Numbered from the stretch's first letter, positions 1-8,131 are shown. The stretch: 18,654 nt of DNA from JAFDZO01 sp041859205 (GCA_041859205.1 JBHEKU010000059.1:1-18654); one strand, 5' to 3'. Numbers and translations are program-made. Notes: generated by a model from the sequence alone, not told the origin.

Positions 1-77
1 AGTCTGCTGTTTTATTACGTAAGTTATTCTAAACAGATAAAACATTTTTGAAAATTCCTGAAAGGTAAGTTTTTTAA

Positions 78-1088
78 TTATGCATGCAAAAGTAAATTTC
101 ATACACCGTATCTTGCGAATAATCTGTATGTGCGGGCTGTCTTGTCGAAGTCTTTAATAGTCACATATCACGTTCCTTCAATTTCATTGTTAAGGCTTTT
201 TCAGAACATTGAATTAAATCTCACTGCAAGTCTGCCTTTCCTTGAATCGCGTTTGGCATCTCTTCCTTTATCGGAAGCATTTGCCTGATTGGGGTTTGTT
301 TCAAATTGTGATACATTTAATGAGCCGGGTATGCGGATTGCGCCGCTGACAAAATTAGTGAGCACAGATAAGGTTGAGACAGACACTACTTCTGTTTCCA
401 GCACCGAGTTGAATATCTTTTGGTACTCCTCACTGTGCTCACGATAACCTTTATAATTTGTGTATGTGAATGCCAACATGAATCGTAATTTGTCAGCAGC
501 AGCTCCGAACTTCAAGCTGTTTTTTCTCATTCAGAATTCGCCGAATTCGCCAAATTCATTAAACGACCATACAAATGGTTTATAAAATTTGATATCTGAA
601 ATAAAATTTATTACTCCGCCCTGAGCGTTTGTATATAATGCCGAAGCATTTCCTCCGGTAACTTCAATGCTGCCCAAAGCAATAAAGTCGATTGCCTCTA
701 TTCTTGTTTGCCTGTCGGGCTCGGATTCCGGTATTCCGTCGAGTAACATTCTGACTCCGCGAATGCCTGTATTAGAGCGGCTGCCGAATCCTCTAATAGA
801 AATTCTGACATCGTGATTTCCGTATCTTGACTGCATGAAGAGCCCCGGCGTTGTCGAAAGTACGTCATTAATTCCGAGGTTTCGTGAATATTTAAAGTCA
901 TCTTTATTAATAAGGTTTACAGGATAAGGTATATCAATAAGTTTTTGTTCGGTTCTTGTACCCGAAATGAATATGTTGTCCGTTTCATACTTTACTGAAT
1001 CTTTTTCAGTTTGCGAAAATCAATAATCAACGCACAAGAATAATATTGCGCAAAGAAATATTATTCTTTTGATAAAATAAATTTTAAT
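78..1088 (-). pseudogene. TonB-dependent outer-membrane receptor, N-terminal remnant with in-frame TGAs
   Basis: Reading the minus strand in one frame from about 1088 to a TAA at 78-80 gives a hydrophobic signal peptide (FIKRIIFLCAILFL), a short linker, a complete TonB plug domain and the first part of the barrel. Plug landmarks are DIPYPVNLI, VLSTTPGLF, RISIRGFGSRS, GIRGVRMLLDGIPESEP and GSIEVTGGNASALYTNAQGG. The barrel part includes YTNYKGYREHSEEY and IRIPGSL. The frame contains TGA at 1020-1022, 531-533, 201-203, 168-170 and 99-101, with no TAA, TAG or frameshift before 78. The family is usually 650-900 residues; only about 335 codons remain, and bases 1-77 show no continuation. The expected start is ATT AAA (1086-1088) instead of ATG AAA, and upstream TAA at 1113-1115 closes the frame. 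Such receptors import siderophores, cobalamin, copper chelates or similar substrates using TonB energy; the substrate is not readable here. Most likely a decaying gene; recoding of TGA is the unusual alternative. Confidence 0.82.
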
Positions 1089-1116
1089 GATTAAAGAAAA
1101 TTTTAGAACAGATTAA

Positions 1117-1635
1117 CTAAGTGAATAGATTATGCTTAGGCGGTTGTGTATTTGGTGTTATAGATTGTGATTGTAAAAAAGGTGTAAATTCCTTTATGGA
1201 TGCGAGGTAGATTGTATTTTTAATCAGCGAGTTTTGCTGATTTATTATACTGGAAATGTATAATAAATTTAAAAGCTCTGAGTCTGAATTATAGTTGTTT
1301 GTGTTTTCTTCCCCCATGCCAAATATTATATCAAGCGAAGCCAATAAATCCTGCTCTTTTTCATCGTGTACACAATAAAAAATTATGCTGTCACCTTCAA
1401 CTTCCACACGCGAAACATCATATAGCTTATGGTGAAGAAAAAGCTCACGCTCTTCAATCATGTATTTTTTATAATCGCTTAAAGGCAGAGTTATTTTTTC
1501 AAACTCTACTCCGTTTTCGATTATCTCTCTCATTTCTTCATTTATCTCCATCTTGCTTACATAAAAGAAATAGAGATATCCGGAGAAATTAAAAAAGAAT
1601 ACTGTAAGTAATATTATTGGGGTTAATTTTCTCAA
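1117..1635 (-). CDS. small membrane-anchored protein of unknown function next to TonB receptor
   Basis: The 172-residue product starts with a short basic stretch and one hydrophobic segment (about residues 5-27), which reads as a membrane anchor or uncleaved signal. An extracytoplasmic charged domain follows (residues 30-110: E-rich, with KITLPLSDYKKYMIEE and DSIIFYCVHDEKEQDLL), then a polar Ser/Asn/Gln-rich tail. The start must be TTG at 1633-1635, because TAG lies directly upstream in frame and no ATG precedes the hydrophobic segment. It is 28 bp upstream of the receptor remnant and in the same direction, so the two were probably co-transcribed. Small one-helix proteins of this general type occur beside TonB receptors in Bacteroidota-type genomes, so an accessory role in uptake is possible. 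I do not recognise a named domain. If the receptor is dead, this gene may be an orphan. Confidence 0.65.
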   Translation of the reverse strand: MRKLTPIILLTVFFFNFSGYLYFFYVSKMEINEEMREIIENGVEFEKITLPLSDYKKYMIEERELFLHHKLYDVSRVEVEGDSIIFYCVHDEKEQDLLASLDIIFGMGEENTNNYNSDSELLNLLYISSIINQQNSLIKNTIYLASIKEFTPFLQSQSITPNTQPPKHNLFT

Positions 1636-1706
1636 CTATATTGTATAAGTAAATCTACGTAGTGGATTTTAAAAATGAAATGGGAAAATATTTTTTTTAT
1701 AAAACA

Positions 1707-2465
1707 TTATTCTGCGATTTTTAAAAATTCGGACAAGGAATTCTTTACCGTTTCAGCAACCAATATATGAAAATCTTCACAGCTATGTTCTACCTGGCAT
1801 TTCTCTAACGCATTATAATATTTCAGGCGGTTCTCGTTTGTCCCGATTATATTTGCAATCGTAAATCCGTTCTGCAATAAAATCAAATTCATTATCAGCC
1901 TTGCCGTTCTTCCGTTGCCGTCAATAAATGGGTGAATCGTCACAAGACGCTCATGCATTTCAGCAGAAAGTATAACAGGGTGGAGTTTATCTTTGTTTTC
2001 ACTACACCACTTAAAATAATTTTCCATTTCATCAATTACTTTCACAGAGTTCGCCGGCATAAATCTGCTGCCCGCGATTTTCACATTCACATTTCTATAC
2101 TTACCTGCATTATCTGTATCAATGCTGCGCAGCACTAAAGCATGAATATCTTTTAAAATTCTATCCGATAATTCTATTTTATCGGCAACTATTTTCTGAA
2201 TATATTCAACAGCCTCATAATGATTAATCGCCTCAAGATGCTCCGTTAAATTTTTTCCTGATATAGTGATTCCCTTCTGAACAATTAACGCAGTTTCCTG
2301 TAAAGTTAAAGTATTTCCTTCAATGCGGTTGCTATCGTAAGTGTACTCTATAAAAATCGCTTCGTTTATTTTTTTTAATTGGGTAGAATCTAGCGGACGA
2401 ACTTTATAAAGCCGTGATTTAAGAGAATCTATTGAGGATAATATGGAAGTGAGATTGGACAACAT
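1707..2465 (-). CDS. fic: Fic family protein (class II, N-terminal inhibitory motif), predicted AMPylator
   Basis: The 252-residue product has the canonical Fic active-site motif HPFIDGNGRTAR at residues 178-189, with His178 as catalytic base, Asp182 for the metal and Arg189 for the nucleotide. An N-terminal SNRIEG at 45-50 fits the (S/T)xxxE(G/N) inhibitory helix whose Glu (here E49) blocks ATP gamma-phosphate binding. This is the class II layout, where the inhibitor lies in the same chain before the Fic core. Family knowledge: such enzymes transfer AMP, or another nucleotide phosphate, to hydroxyl side chains of target proteins. The target is not visible. The chosen ATG (2463-2465) lies 4 nt after the stop of the nuclease-like gene. 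A longer reading frame to 2555 would overlap that gene by more than 80 bp and adds only a non-family-like leader. Stop is TAA. Confidence 0.9.
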   Translation of the reverse strand: MLSNLTSILSSIDSLKSRLYKVRPLDSTQLKKINEAIFIEYTYDSNRIEGNTLTLQETALIVQKGITISGKNLTEHLEAINHYEAVEYIQKIVADKIELSDRILKDIHALVLRSIDTDNAGKYRNVNVKIAGSRFMPANSVKVIDEMENYFKWCSENKDKLHPVILSAEMHERLVTIHPFIDGNGRTARLIMNLILLQNGFTIANIIGTNENRLKYYNALEKCQVEHSCEDFHILVAETVKNSLSEFLKIAE

Positions 2466-2469
2466 TATA

Positions 2470-3456
2470 TCAGCCTTTATAAAAATCTTCATTATCAAAT
2501 AACGAGACAGCCTCTTCATCAAGCATTTCTGGAATATTTCCAGAACGTGCACCAATTTTAGGATCTATATCAAACCATGCACTTAATGTTTGTATTCCCT
2601 TAACATTATACACTGGATAAATATATCTCAACAAATAATAAATCATTTTTTCAAATGGAATTGTAATTTTTTTATTTTGAGGATATACATGAGGTTGATA
2701 TCTCGAAAAATTTGGACCCATATCAAAAGAAAAGCTCTTCATAGGTGAATTCAAAGAACAAATATGAACAGGAAAAATTCTAAAAATATTATCAATTTCT
2801 TTTGGCAATTCATAAACTTTTAGTTTTCTCATCTTATTCATTATATCTGATAAATATTCGCTATAAACATCATTATTCAGAAATAAATCTTTATAAAAGC
2901 TAGAAATAATATTCAAAATTGTTTCATTCTTTTTTAAAGCCGTTTCATAAAAAACTAAGAATCTAAAAATAGGTTTCCATTCAGGTACTTCAGGATTTTT
3001 CTGAGCATAACTATATTTATATTTTAAATCCAAAGAAGTAAGTGAAGTCAAATTTATAAGTCCTTCAATAAGTTCTTTTTTATTTAGGCGGGATTTTACT
3101 TCAATAACGGCTATAACTGCTTCAGGAGGAAGAACAACGAAGTCTTTTGTTCTATAAATTGGAGAATGCCTCAGCGAATCCCAAATTATTATATCTAATT
3201 GCTTACTATTTTTATCATCTTCAAATCCATAAACAAAACCAGAGTCAATAGAAACTGCCGTTGGCAATAAGTCTCTTAAAACATCTTTAAGTAATCCTTC
3301 TCTAAATATTCCTGAAGATAAATGGTGCTTATTTTTTAAAAGAATTTTCGCGTGATCTTTCTTGACTTTGAAAATTTTGGCGTGACTTTTTGCCACTTCT
3401 CTAAATCCTTTTAATAATTGTTTTTCATCTCCAATATCAAAATTATCCAAATTCAT
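2470..3456 (-). CDS. DUF6602-like PD-(D/E)XK nuclease-fold protein
   Basis: A 328-residue soluble protein. Residues 50-122 have the order expected of a PD-(D/E)XK core of the DUF6602 type: FREGLLKDVLRDLLP with E53, a strand ending in VSIDSGFVYG, then KQLDIIIWD (D88), FVVLPPEAVIAVIEVKSRL with E119-x-K121, and a following helix. The QLDIIIWD and VIEVKS strands carry the would-be metal ligands and catalytic lysine, so they are intact. The C-terminal 200 residues are helical or mixed and unrecognised. Family members are found in defence and restriction-like contexts, but the biochemical role of DUF6602 is not settled to my knowledge. It starts 3 bp after the ftsK stop and runs into fic with a 4-bp gap. 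The gene is clearly more AT-rich than ftsK (bases 2761-2820 contain 12 G/C of 60; 3901-3960 contain 29 of 60), which suggests later acquisition. Stop is TGA. Confidence 0.75.
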   Translation of the reverse strand: MNLDNFDIGDEKQLLKGFREVAKSHAKIFKVKKDHAKILLKNKHHLSSGIFREGLLKDVLRDLLPTAVSIDSGFVYGFEDDKNSKQLDIIIWDSLRHSPIYRTKDFVVLPPEAVIAVIEVKSRLNKKELIEGLINLTSLTSLDLKYKYSYAQKNPEVPEWKPIFRFLVFYETALKKNETILNIISSFYKDLFLNNDVYSEYLSDIMNKMRKLKVYELPKEIDNIFRIFPVHICSLNSPMKSFSFDMGPNFSRYQPHVYPQNKKITIPFEKMIYYLLRYIYPVYNVKGIQTLSAWFDIDPKIGARSGNIPEMLDEEAVSLFDNEDFYKG

Positions 3457-3459
3457 CGC

Positions 3460-6081
3460 CTAATAAAATATTCCTTCTAAATCCTCTTCGCCTACAAGTA
3501 TTTCTCTGCCCTTAGCGCCGTTGCCGCTGCCGACAATTCCGGCAAGCTCCATTTGGTCAACTATACGTGCTGCTCTGGCATACCCGAGCTTCAGTCTTCT
3601 TTGTAAAGTAGATGTCGAACACTGTCCGAGCTTCACAACAAGTCTTGCTGCTTCTTCAAACAATTCATCTCTCTCTTCATCTTCGCCGTTAAATGTTCTT
3701 CTCTCTATAAGTGAAGGAAGTAAATAAGGTTTTTTAAACCCGACCTGCGCATCAACAAACTCTGCTATAAGCTCGCACTCTTCAGTGGAGATAAATGCGT
3801 TCTGAATTCTTATCGGCTTCTGTGATGATGAAGACATATAAAGCATATCTCCGTTTCTCAGTAACTGCTCTGCGCCCTTCATATCCATAATTGTACGCGA
3901 GTCGATCTGCGAGGCAACCTGATATGCAATTCTCACAGGGAAGTTTGCTTTAATAACACCGGTAATAACGTCAGTCGATGGTCTTTGCGTTGCAACAACT
4001 AAGTGAATACCAACGGCTCTCGCCATCTGCGCAAGCCTTGCAATCGGCTCTTCAATATCTTTTTTAGCGGTAATCATAAGGTCGGCAAGCTCGTCAATGA
4101 TAACTACTATGTACGGCATTTTTTTATGACGGATAAACTCATTACTTGTAAGCTTTCCTTCTTTGTATTTTGTGTTATAAGCCTCGATGTTTCTCACCCC
4201 GGCATTTGCAAGCTTATCATAGCGGTTATCCATTTCTACAGTAAGGCTTTTTAAAATGCTCACTGCATTCTGCGGACTTGTAACAATGCTTTCATTAATA
4301 TCACTGGAAGAAGCAAGGTAATGCTTCTTCAATTTTGAATACAAATTAAGTTCAATTTTCTTCGGGTCAATCATCACAAACTTCAAATCAGACGGGTGCA
4401 TTTTATAAATAAGGCTGGCAATAATTGTATTAATACCAACTGACTTACCCGAGCCTGTAGCTCCTGCAATAAGCACGTGCGGCATCTTTGCAAGATCATC
4501 AATAAACACTTCGCCGTCAATCGTTTTACCCATGGCAATCGGCAGAAGCTTATCGGTAGAAGCATATCGTTGCGATGAAACAAGAGAGCGAATTCTAACC
4601 ATCTGCGCTTTGCGGTTAGGGATTTCAACGCCAACCGTTCCTTTGCCGGGAATCGGAATAATTAATCTTATTCCCTTTGCCTTCATAGCCAGAGCAATAT
4701 CATCCTGGAGCGATTCAATTTTTGAAAGCTTTACATCTGCGGCCGGAACAAGCTCATATAATGTTACAACAGGTCCGGGAGTTGCAAAAACTTTTTCAAT
4801 TTCAATTCCGAACTTTAATAATTTTTCCTGTAATAATCTTCCGTTACCTGTAAGTTCTTCATCGGGAATTACTTCAAGCTCTTCCTTTGTCTGCTCGATT
4901 AATAAATCAATACCGGGAAATTTGTAACCTTCAAGTTTTTCTTCGATAAAATCATCTTCATCTTTTCCCATAAGTCCTTCAAGCTCATTTGAGTTTTCAG
5001 GATTTATATCAATTTCAGTTTTGTCACCTTTATTTATTTCCGTACCTACAAATGCGTCTTCAAAGTTAGGCGCTTCCTTCTTCTTCAGCCTTTCTGATTT
5101 TACTCTTTGTTTTAGCTTCGGTTCTTCTTTTATTTCACTTTCAATTTCATTTTTAATTCCATCTTTCGGAATAACTTCAAACGGGTCTCTTTCAATATTT
5201 ATAAATGCGGATTCAATTTCTTTCGGACGATTAATTTCAGTCTCTTTAATTAAATCAATTTCCTGAACAGGCAGCGTTTTTGCTCCGCGTAATTTTTTTA
5301 TTCTGTCTTTCTCTGCTTTTATCGGGTCTTGTTCAGCCGGTATAAATCCTAATTTTATTTTGTCTTCTTCAACGGCTTTTCGTTCCGCTTCTTTTTCTAT
5401 CTGCTTGTTTGATAGTACTTCTTCATGCTTTTTAAAGCTTTCAATAAATCTTAAAAATAATAATTTTATTCTCGCAAGAGTTTTTACAATGCTTCCGTCT
5501 ATCATTAAAAATGCATCGAGCACAAATAAAAGTATAAATACAACTGAAGCACCGAATCCGCCAAGTATCTTATAAAAAATTGTGGCCCATGTATCACCTG
5601 CTCCGCCCGCATACTGAAGAAAGCCTGTATTCGTCCCGGCAATAATTTTTAAAATTCCGGTAGATATTCCTAATATCACCATCATAAAAAATGCAAAGAT
5701 GCTGAACTGAATATAACGCCCTAAGGGTTTTTTCCATAGGAGAGGAAAGCCGATTGCAAATAAAATTACCGGAATAAAAATTGAGTAGTAACCGAAAAAA
5801 TCTCTTATGAAAAACGCGGATACATAAGCGCCGCCGATGCCAAGCCAGTTATAGCATTGCTCGGCATTTTTAAAATTAAATAATTTCCTTAACTCGAATG
5901 TATCTATTAAAGTTGAATCTTTGGGTGAGAATGTTACCAGCGAAAGAAAAAGTAAAACGCTAAGGACAATTAATAAAAATCCCAGCATCTGCTTTTTCGC
6001 ATCGGCAGAGATTTCAAAATCCTCTTTCTGAGGTTTAGAGCGACGGGTTTCTTTTGCTTTTATTTTCGCAGTGCGAGCCAT
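3460..6081 (-). CDS. ftsK: DNA translocase FtsK/SpoIIIE
   Basis: The 873-residue protein couples chromosome dimer resolution and terminus segregation to division at the septum. The N-terminal membrane part has about four hydrophobic segments (residues 32-50, 80-116, 123-147 and 170-194). A charged E/K-rich linker follows (215-400), shorter than in E. coli. The motor has a beta-type region (410-530), Walker A GATGSGKS at 540-547, Walker B IVVIIDE at 658-664 and the FtsK signature around VVATQRPSTDVITGVIKANF (695-714). The C-terminal winged-helix gamma domain (about 806-865, with CSTSTLQRRLKLGYARAARI) is the part that reads polar DNA motifs and activates XerD in the family. The start ATG at 6079-6081 gives a basic leader typical of cytoplasmic N-termini. 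It ends with TAG, 3 bp before the nuclease-like gene begins, so read-through transcription into the nuclease-fic pair is likely. Confidence 0.97.
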   Translation of the reverse strand: MARTAKIKAKETRRSKPQKEDFEISADAKKQMLGFLLIVLSVLLFLSLVTFSPKDSTLIDTFELRKLFNFKNAEQCYNWLGIGGAYVSAFFIRDFFGYYSIFIPVILFAIGFPLLWKKPLGRYIQFSIFAFFMMVILGISTGILKIIAGTNTGFLQYAGGAGDTWATIFYKILGGFGASVVFILLFVLDAFLMIDGSIVKTLARIKLLFLRFIESFKKHEEVLSNKQIEKEAERKAVEEDKIKLGFIPAEQDPIKAEKDRIKKLRGAKTLPVQEIDLIKETEINRPKEIESAFINIERDPFEVIPKDGIKNEIESEIKEEPKLKQRVKSERLKKKEAPNFEDAFVGTEINKGDKTEIDINPENSNELEGLMGKDEDDFIEEKLEGYKFPGIDLLIEQTKEELEVIPDEELTGNGRLLQEKLLKFGIEIEKVFATPGPVVTLYELVPAADVKLSKIESLQDDIALAMKAKGIRLIIPIPGKGTVGVEIPNRKAQMVRIRSLVSSQRYASTDKLLPIAMGKTIDGEVFIDDLAKMPHVLIAGATGSGKSVGINTIIASLIYKMHPSDLKFVMIDPKKIELNLYSKLKKHYLASSSDINESIVTSPQNAVSILKSLTVEMDNRYDKLANAGVRNIEAYNTKYKEGKLTSNEFIRHKKMPYIVVIIDELADLMITAKKDIEEPIARLAQMARAVGIHLVVATQRPSTDVITGVIKANFPVRIAYQVASQIDSRTIMDMKGAEQLLRNGDMLYMSSSSQKPIRIQNAFISTEECELIAEFVDAQVGFKKPYLLPSLIERRTFNGEDEERDELFEEAARLVVKLGQCSTSTLQRRLKLGYARAARIVDQMELAGIVGSGNGAKGREILVGEEDLEGIFY

Positions 6082-6135
6082 GATGCTTACCTTTTATTTT
6101 TATCTGTTCTTTTGTTTCCGTATTTCTATTCTTTA

Positions 6136-6978
6136 TCAGGCAACATCTTTTGTTGTACTGACTTCTTCTTTATCCGTTGTAAGGCTTAATTTTTTCATCT
6201 GCGCTTTTTGATTCGATTCGCCTTCGAATTGCTCTTTCAGCTTTATTATTCCGCCTTTTAGCATTGGAATACTAGGAATGCTGTCTATTGTAGAGCAGAA
6301 TACTAAATCGTTTTCAAAACCAAGCTCGACTAAATATTTTCCGTGTTCGGAAAGCTTCATCATGTTCAAAACTTTCGTTGAGGAGATTTTACTCTTCTCG
6401 TATGCGAAGGATTTTGCAAGATTTACAACTGCGTTTTCAGGGTCGCTTAAAAAATAATTTTCTTCGTTCTTATCTATTAGCTTGTTGATAATCATCCCTG
6501 CGCAAACTGCATCTTCTATGCAGAAGTTATTCAGTTTGCCTGAGCAGATTATAACAAAATCTTCGTTAAGCTCTTTTAAATATTCAACTATTGCTTTAAG
6601 ATTTACAAAGCTTGCAATGATGCAGTTCTTAGAATATTTTGCTTTTGAAATCGATACCGTTCCGTTCGTGGTAGAAAAAACGAGTGACTTATCTTTAATA
6701 ACTTCCGGAGTATATTCCAATGGCGAATTACCAAGATTAAACCCTTCAATAATTTTTCCGCCTCGCTCACCGCACAATAAAGCATTAGCAGAGCCCTTTG
6801 CTACACGAACTGCCGTTGCAGCATTTTCCGTAGGTATAACTTCTTTTGCACCGTTTGTAAGCGCTGCAGGTATTGTAGAAGTTGCACGCAATGCATCTAT
6901 TACAATTACATTTTTGCCTTTCAAAGTCAGTTCATCTGTGACCAGTGAATGAGTAAGATATACTGTGATATTTATCAT
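6136..6978 (-). CDS. comB: 2-phosphosulfolactate phosphatase (ComB family)
   Basis: The family hydrolyses 2-phospho-3-sulfolactate to 3-sulfolactate and phosphate, a Mg-dependent step known from coenzyme M synthesis in methanogens; in bacteria it belongs to sulfolactate metabolism or is unexplained. Signatures in order: VIVIDALRATSTI (residues 24-36), LLCGERGGKIIEGFNLGNSP (67-86), FSTTNGTVSI (101-110), and CSGKLNNFCIEDAVCAG (145-161). These match the ComB core closely. The protein is 280 residues; the core of the family is about 230-245. The extra 35-40 residues are a polar Lys/Glu/Ser/Thr-rich C-terminal tail that looks disordered. The gene sits between gcvT (40 bp upstream) and ftsK (54 bp downstream) on the same strand. 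It ends TGA TAA, a tandem stop. No other coenzyme M gene (comA, comC) is in the window. Confidence 0.88.
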   Translation of the reverse strand: MINITVYLTHSLVTDELTLKGKNVIVIDALRATSTIPAALTNGAKEVIPTENAATAVRVAKGSANALLCGERGGKIIEGFNLGNSPLEYTPEVIKDKSLVFSTTNGTVSISKAKYSKNCIIASFVNLKAIVEYLKELNEDFVIICSGKLNNFCIEDAVCAGMIINKLIDKNEENYFLSDPENAVVNLAKSFAYEKSKISSTKVLNMMKLSEHGKYLVELGFENDLVFCSTIDSIPSIPMLKGGIIKLKEQFEGESNQKAQMKKLSLTTDKEEVSTTKDVA

Positions 6979-7018
6979 CTATTAAAAAACTTTTTAGTTT
7001 TGTTTTGGGTTGATTGAA

Positions 7019-8101
7019 TCAATTTAAAAAAGGTGTTTTAACGATAGTAGCTTTTATCTTCTTATCGCGTATTAAAATTTCTATAGGTGTTCCTATTTTA
7101 TTATGACCTTCATTTATGTATGCAAGTCCGATATTTTTTGATAGCATTGGTGACATGCTGCCGCTTGTAACTACTCCTATTTTTTCATCGCCGGAATAAA
7201 CTTCCGCGCCATGTCTTGCAACCATTCTGTCATCAACAATAAATCCCACAAGCTTTTTCTTCAGCCCTTCCGCTTTACATTTCTGCATAGCTTCGCGTCC
7301 GTTGAACTCCCCTTTATCAAGCTTTGTTATCCAGCCAAGTCCTGCTTCAAGCGGATTGTAATTTTCATCCATATCATTGCCGTATAATCTGAAAGCATAT
7401 TCAAGTCTTAATGTATCTCTTGCACCGAGTCCGATTGGCTTTATATTGAATTCTTCACCTGCTTTAAATATTTCATTCCATAATTTTTCCGATTGAGCCA
7501 CATCTGTTTTTGAATAAATTTCAAAACAGATTTTTTCTCCGGTATATCCTGTATGCGAAATTATGCAGTCGATTCCGGCAATCTTTCCGAATTCAAAATT
7601 ATAATATTCTATTTTTGATAAATCTGTATCCGTTAATTTCTGCAATGTAGGTAAAGAGTTCTTTCCTTGTATTGCCAGAAGGGAAACTTCATCAGATACA
7701 TTTTTCAATTCAACATCACCGAATGTATTTTTTGACATCCATTCAAGATCTTTTTCAACGTTGGATGCGTTTATAACCAGCATGAAATAATCTCCGCAGT
7801 GATAAACGAGTAAGTCGTCTATTACTCCGCCGTTCTCAAGACACATTGAAGAATACTGAACCTTACCTTTTTCAAGTTTCGATACGTCGTTTGTCGTAAG
7901 CTTCTGAACAAATGCAAATGCATCTTTACCCCTTACTTCAACTTCGCCCATGTGTGATACATCGAAAACACCGACTGAATCACGCACTGCTTTATGCTCT
8001 GCAATAATGCCTTCGTACTGAATCGGCATTTCATATCCTGCAAACTCAACAAGTTTTCCGCCCAGCTTCTTGTGAATATTATTGAATGTGGTTTTTTTCA
8101 A
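7019..8101 (-). CDS. gcvT: aminomethyltransferase, glycine cleavage system T protein
   Basis: The 360-residue product matches GcvT over its whole length. The protein takes the aminomethyl group from lipoylated GcvH and transfers the methylene to tetrahydrofolate, releasing ammonia. The N-terminal signature is FAGYEMPIQYEGI (residues 20-32), then VFDVSHMGEVEVRG (45-58) and GGVIDDLLVY (91-100), which contains the conserved Asp used in folate activation. Later landmarks are HTGYTGEKICFEIY, GLGARDTLRLEYAFRLYG and LGWITKLDKG. The start is TTG at 8099-8101: a TAA is directly upstream in frame, the next Met is at residue 25 inside the conserved core, and the KKTTFNNIHKKLG leader is family-like. No gcvH, gcvP or lpd is in the window, so the rest of the system must be elsewhere. 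The gene ends with TGA and lies 30 bp after the VOC gene. Confidence 0.95.
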   Translation of the reverse strand: MKKTTFNNIHKKLGGKLVEFAGYEMPIQYEGIIAEHKAVRDSVGVFDVSHMGEVEVRGKDAFAFVQKLTTNDVSKLEKGKVQYSSMCLENGGVIDDLLVYHCGDYFMLVINASNVEKDLEWMSKNTFGDVELKNVSDEVSLLAIQGKNSLPTLQKLTDTDLSKIEYYNFEFGKIAGIDCIISHTGYTGEKICFEIYSKTDVAQSEKLWNEIFKAGEEFNIKPIGLGARDTLRLEYAFRLYGNDMDENYNPLEAGLGWITKLDKGEFNGREAMQKCKAEGLKKKLVGFIVDDRMVARHGAEVYSGDEKIGVVTSGSMSPMLSKNIGLAYINEGHNKIGTPIEILIRDKKIKATIVKTPFLN

Positions 8102-8131
8102 TTATGTGTAGTTTTAAATTTTTATTAAATA

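Noticed and set aside
531..836. Separate small genes at 201-530 and 531-836
   Set aside because: They are consecutive pieces of one receptor frame separated by TGA, not independent genes.
99..1022. TGA as tryptophan or as a lineage-wide recoded codon
   Set aside because: Trp does not suit the contexts (for example the -3 position of the signal peptide), TGG encodes Trp in the same frame, and TGA terminates several neighbouring genes.
1648..1667. Short palindrome around CTACGTAG in the gap between the small gene and fic
   Set aside because: Eight bases only, with no supporting context.
2466..2555. 30-residue N-terminal extension of the Fic frame
   Set aside because: It would overlap the nuclease-like gene and has no family similarity; ATG at 2465 fits both spacing and domain start.
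4383..4634. 83-codon minus-strand open frame inside ftsK
   Set aside because: It is another frame of the FtsK motor region around Walker A; the 873-residue FtsK frame is intact and family-like.
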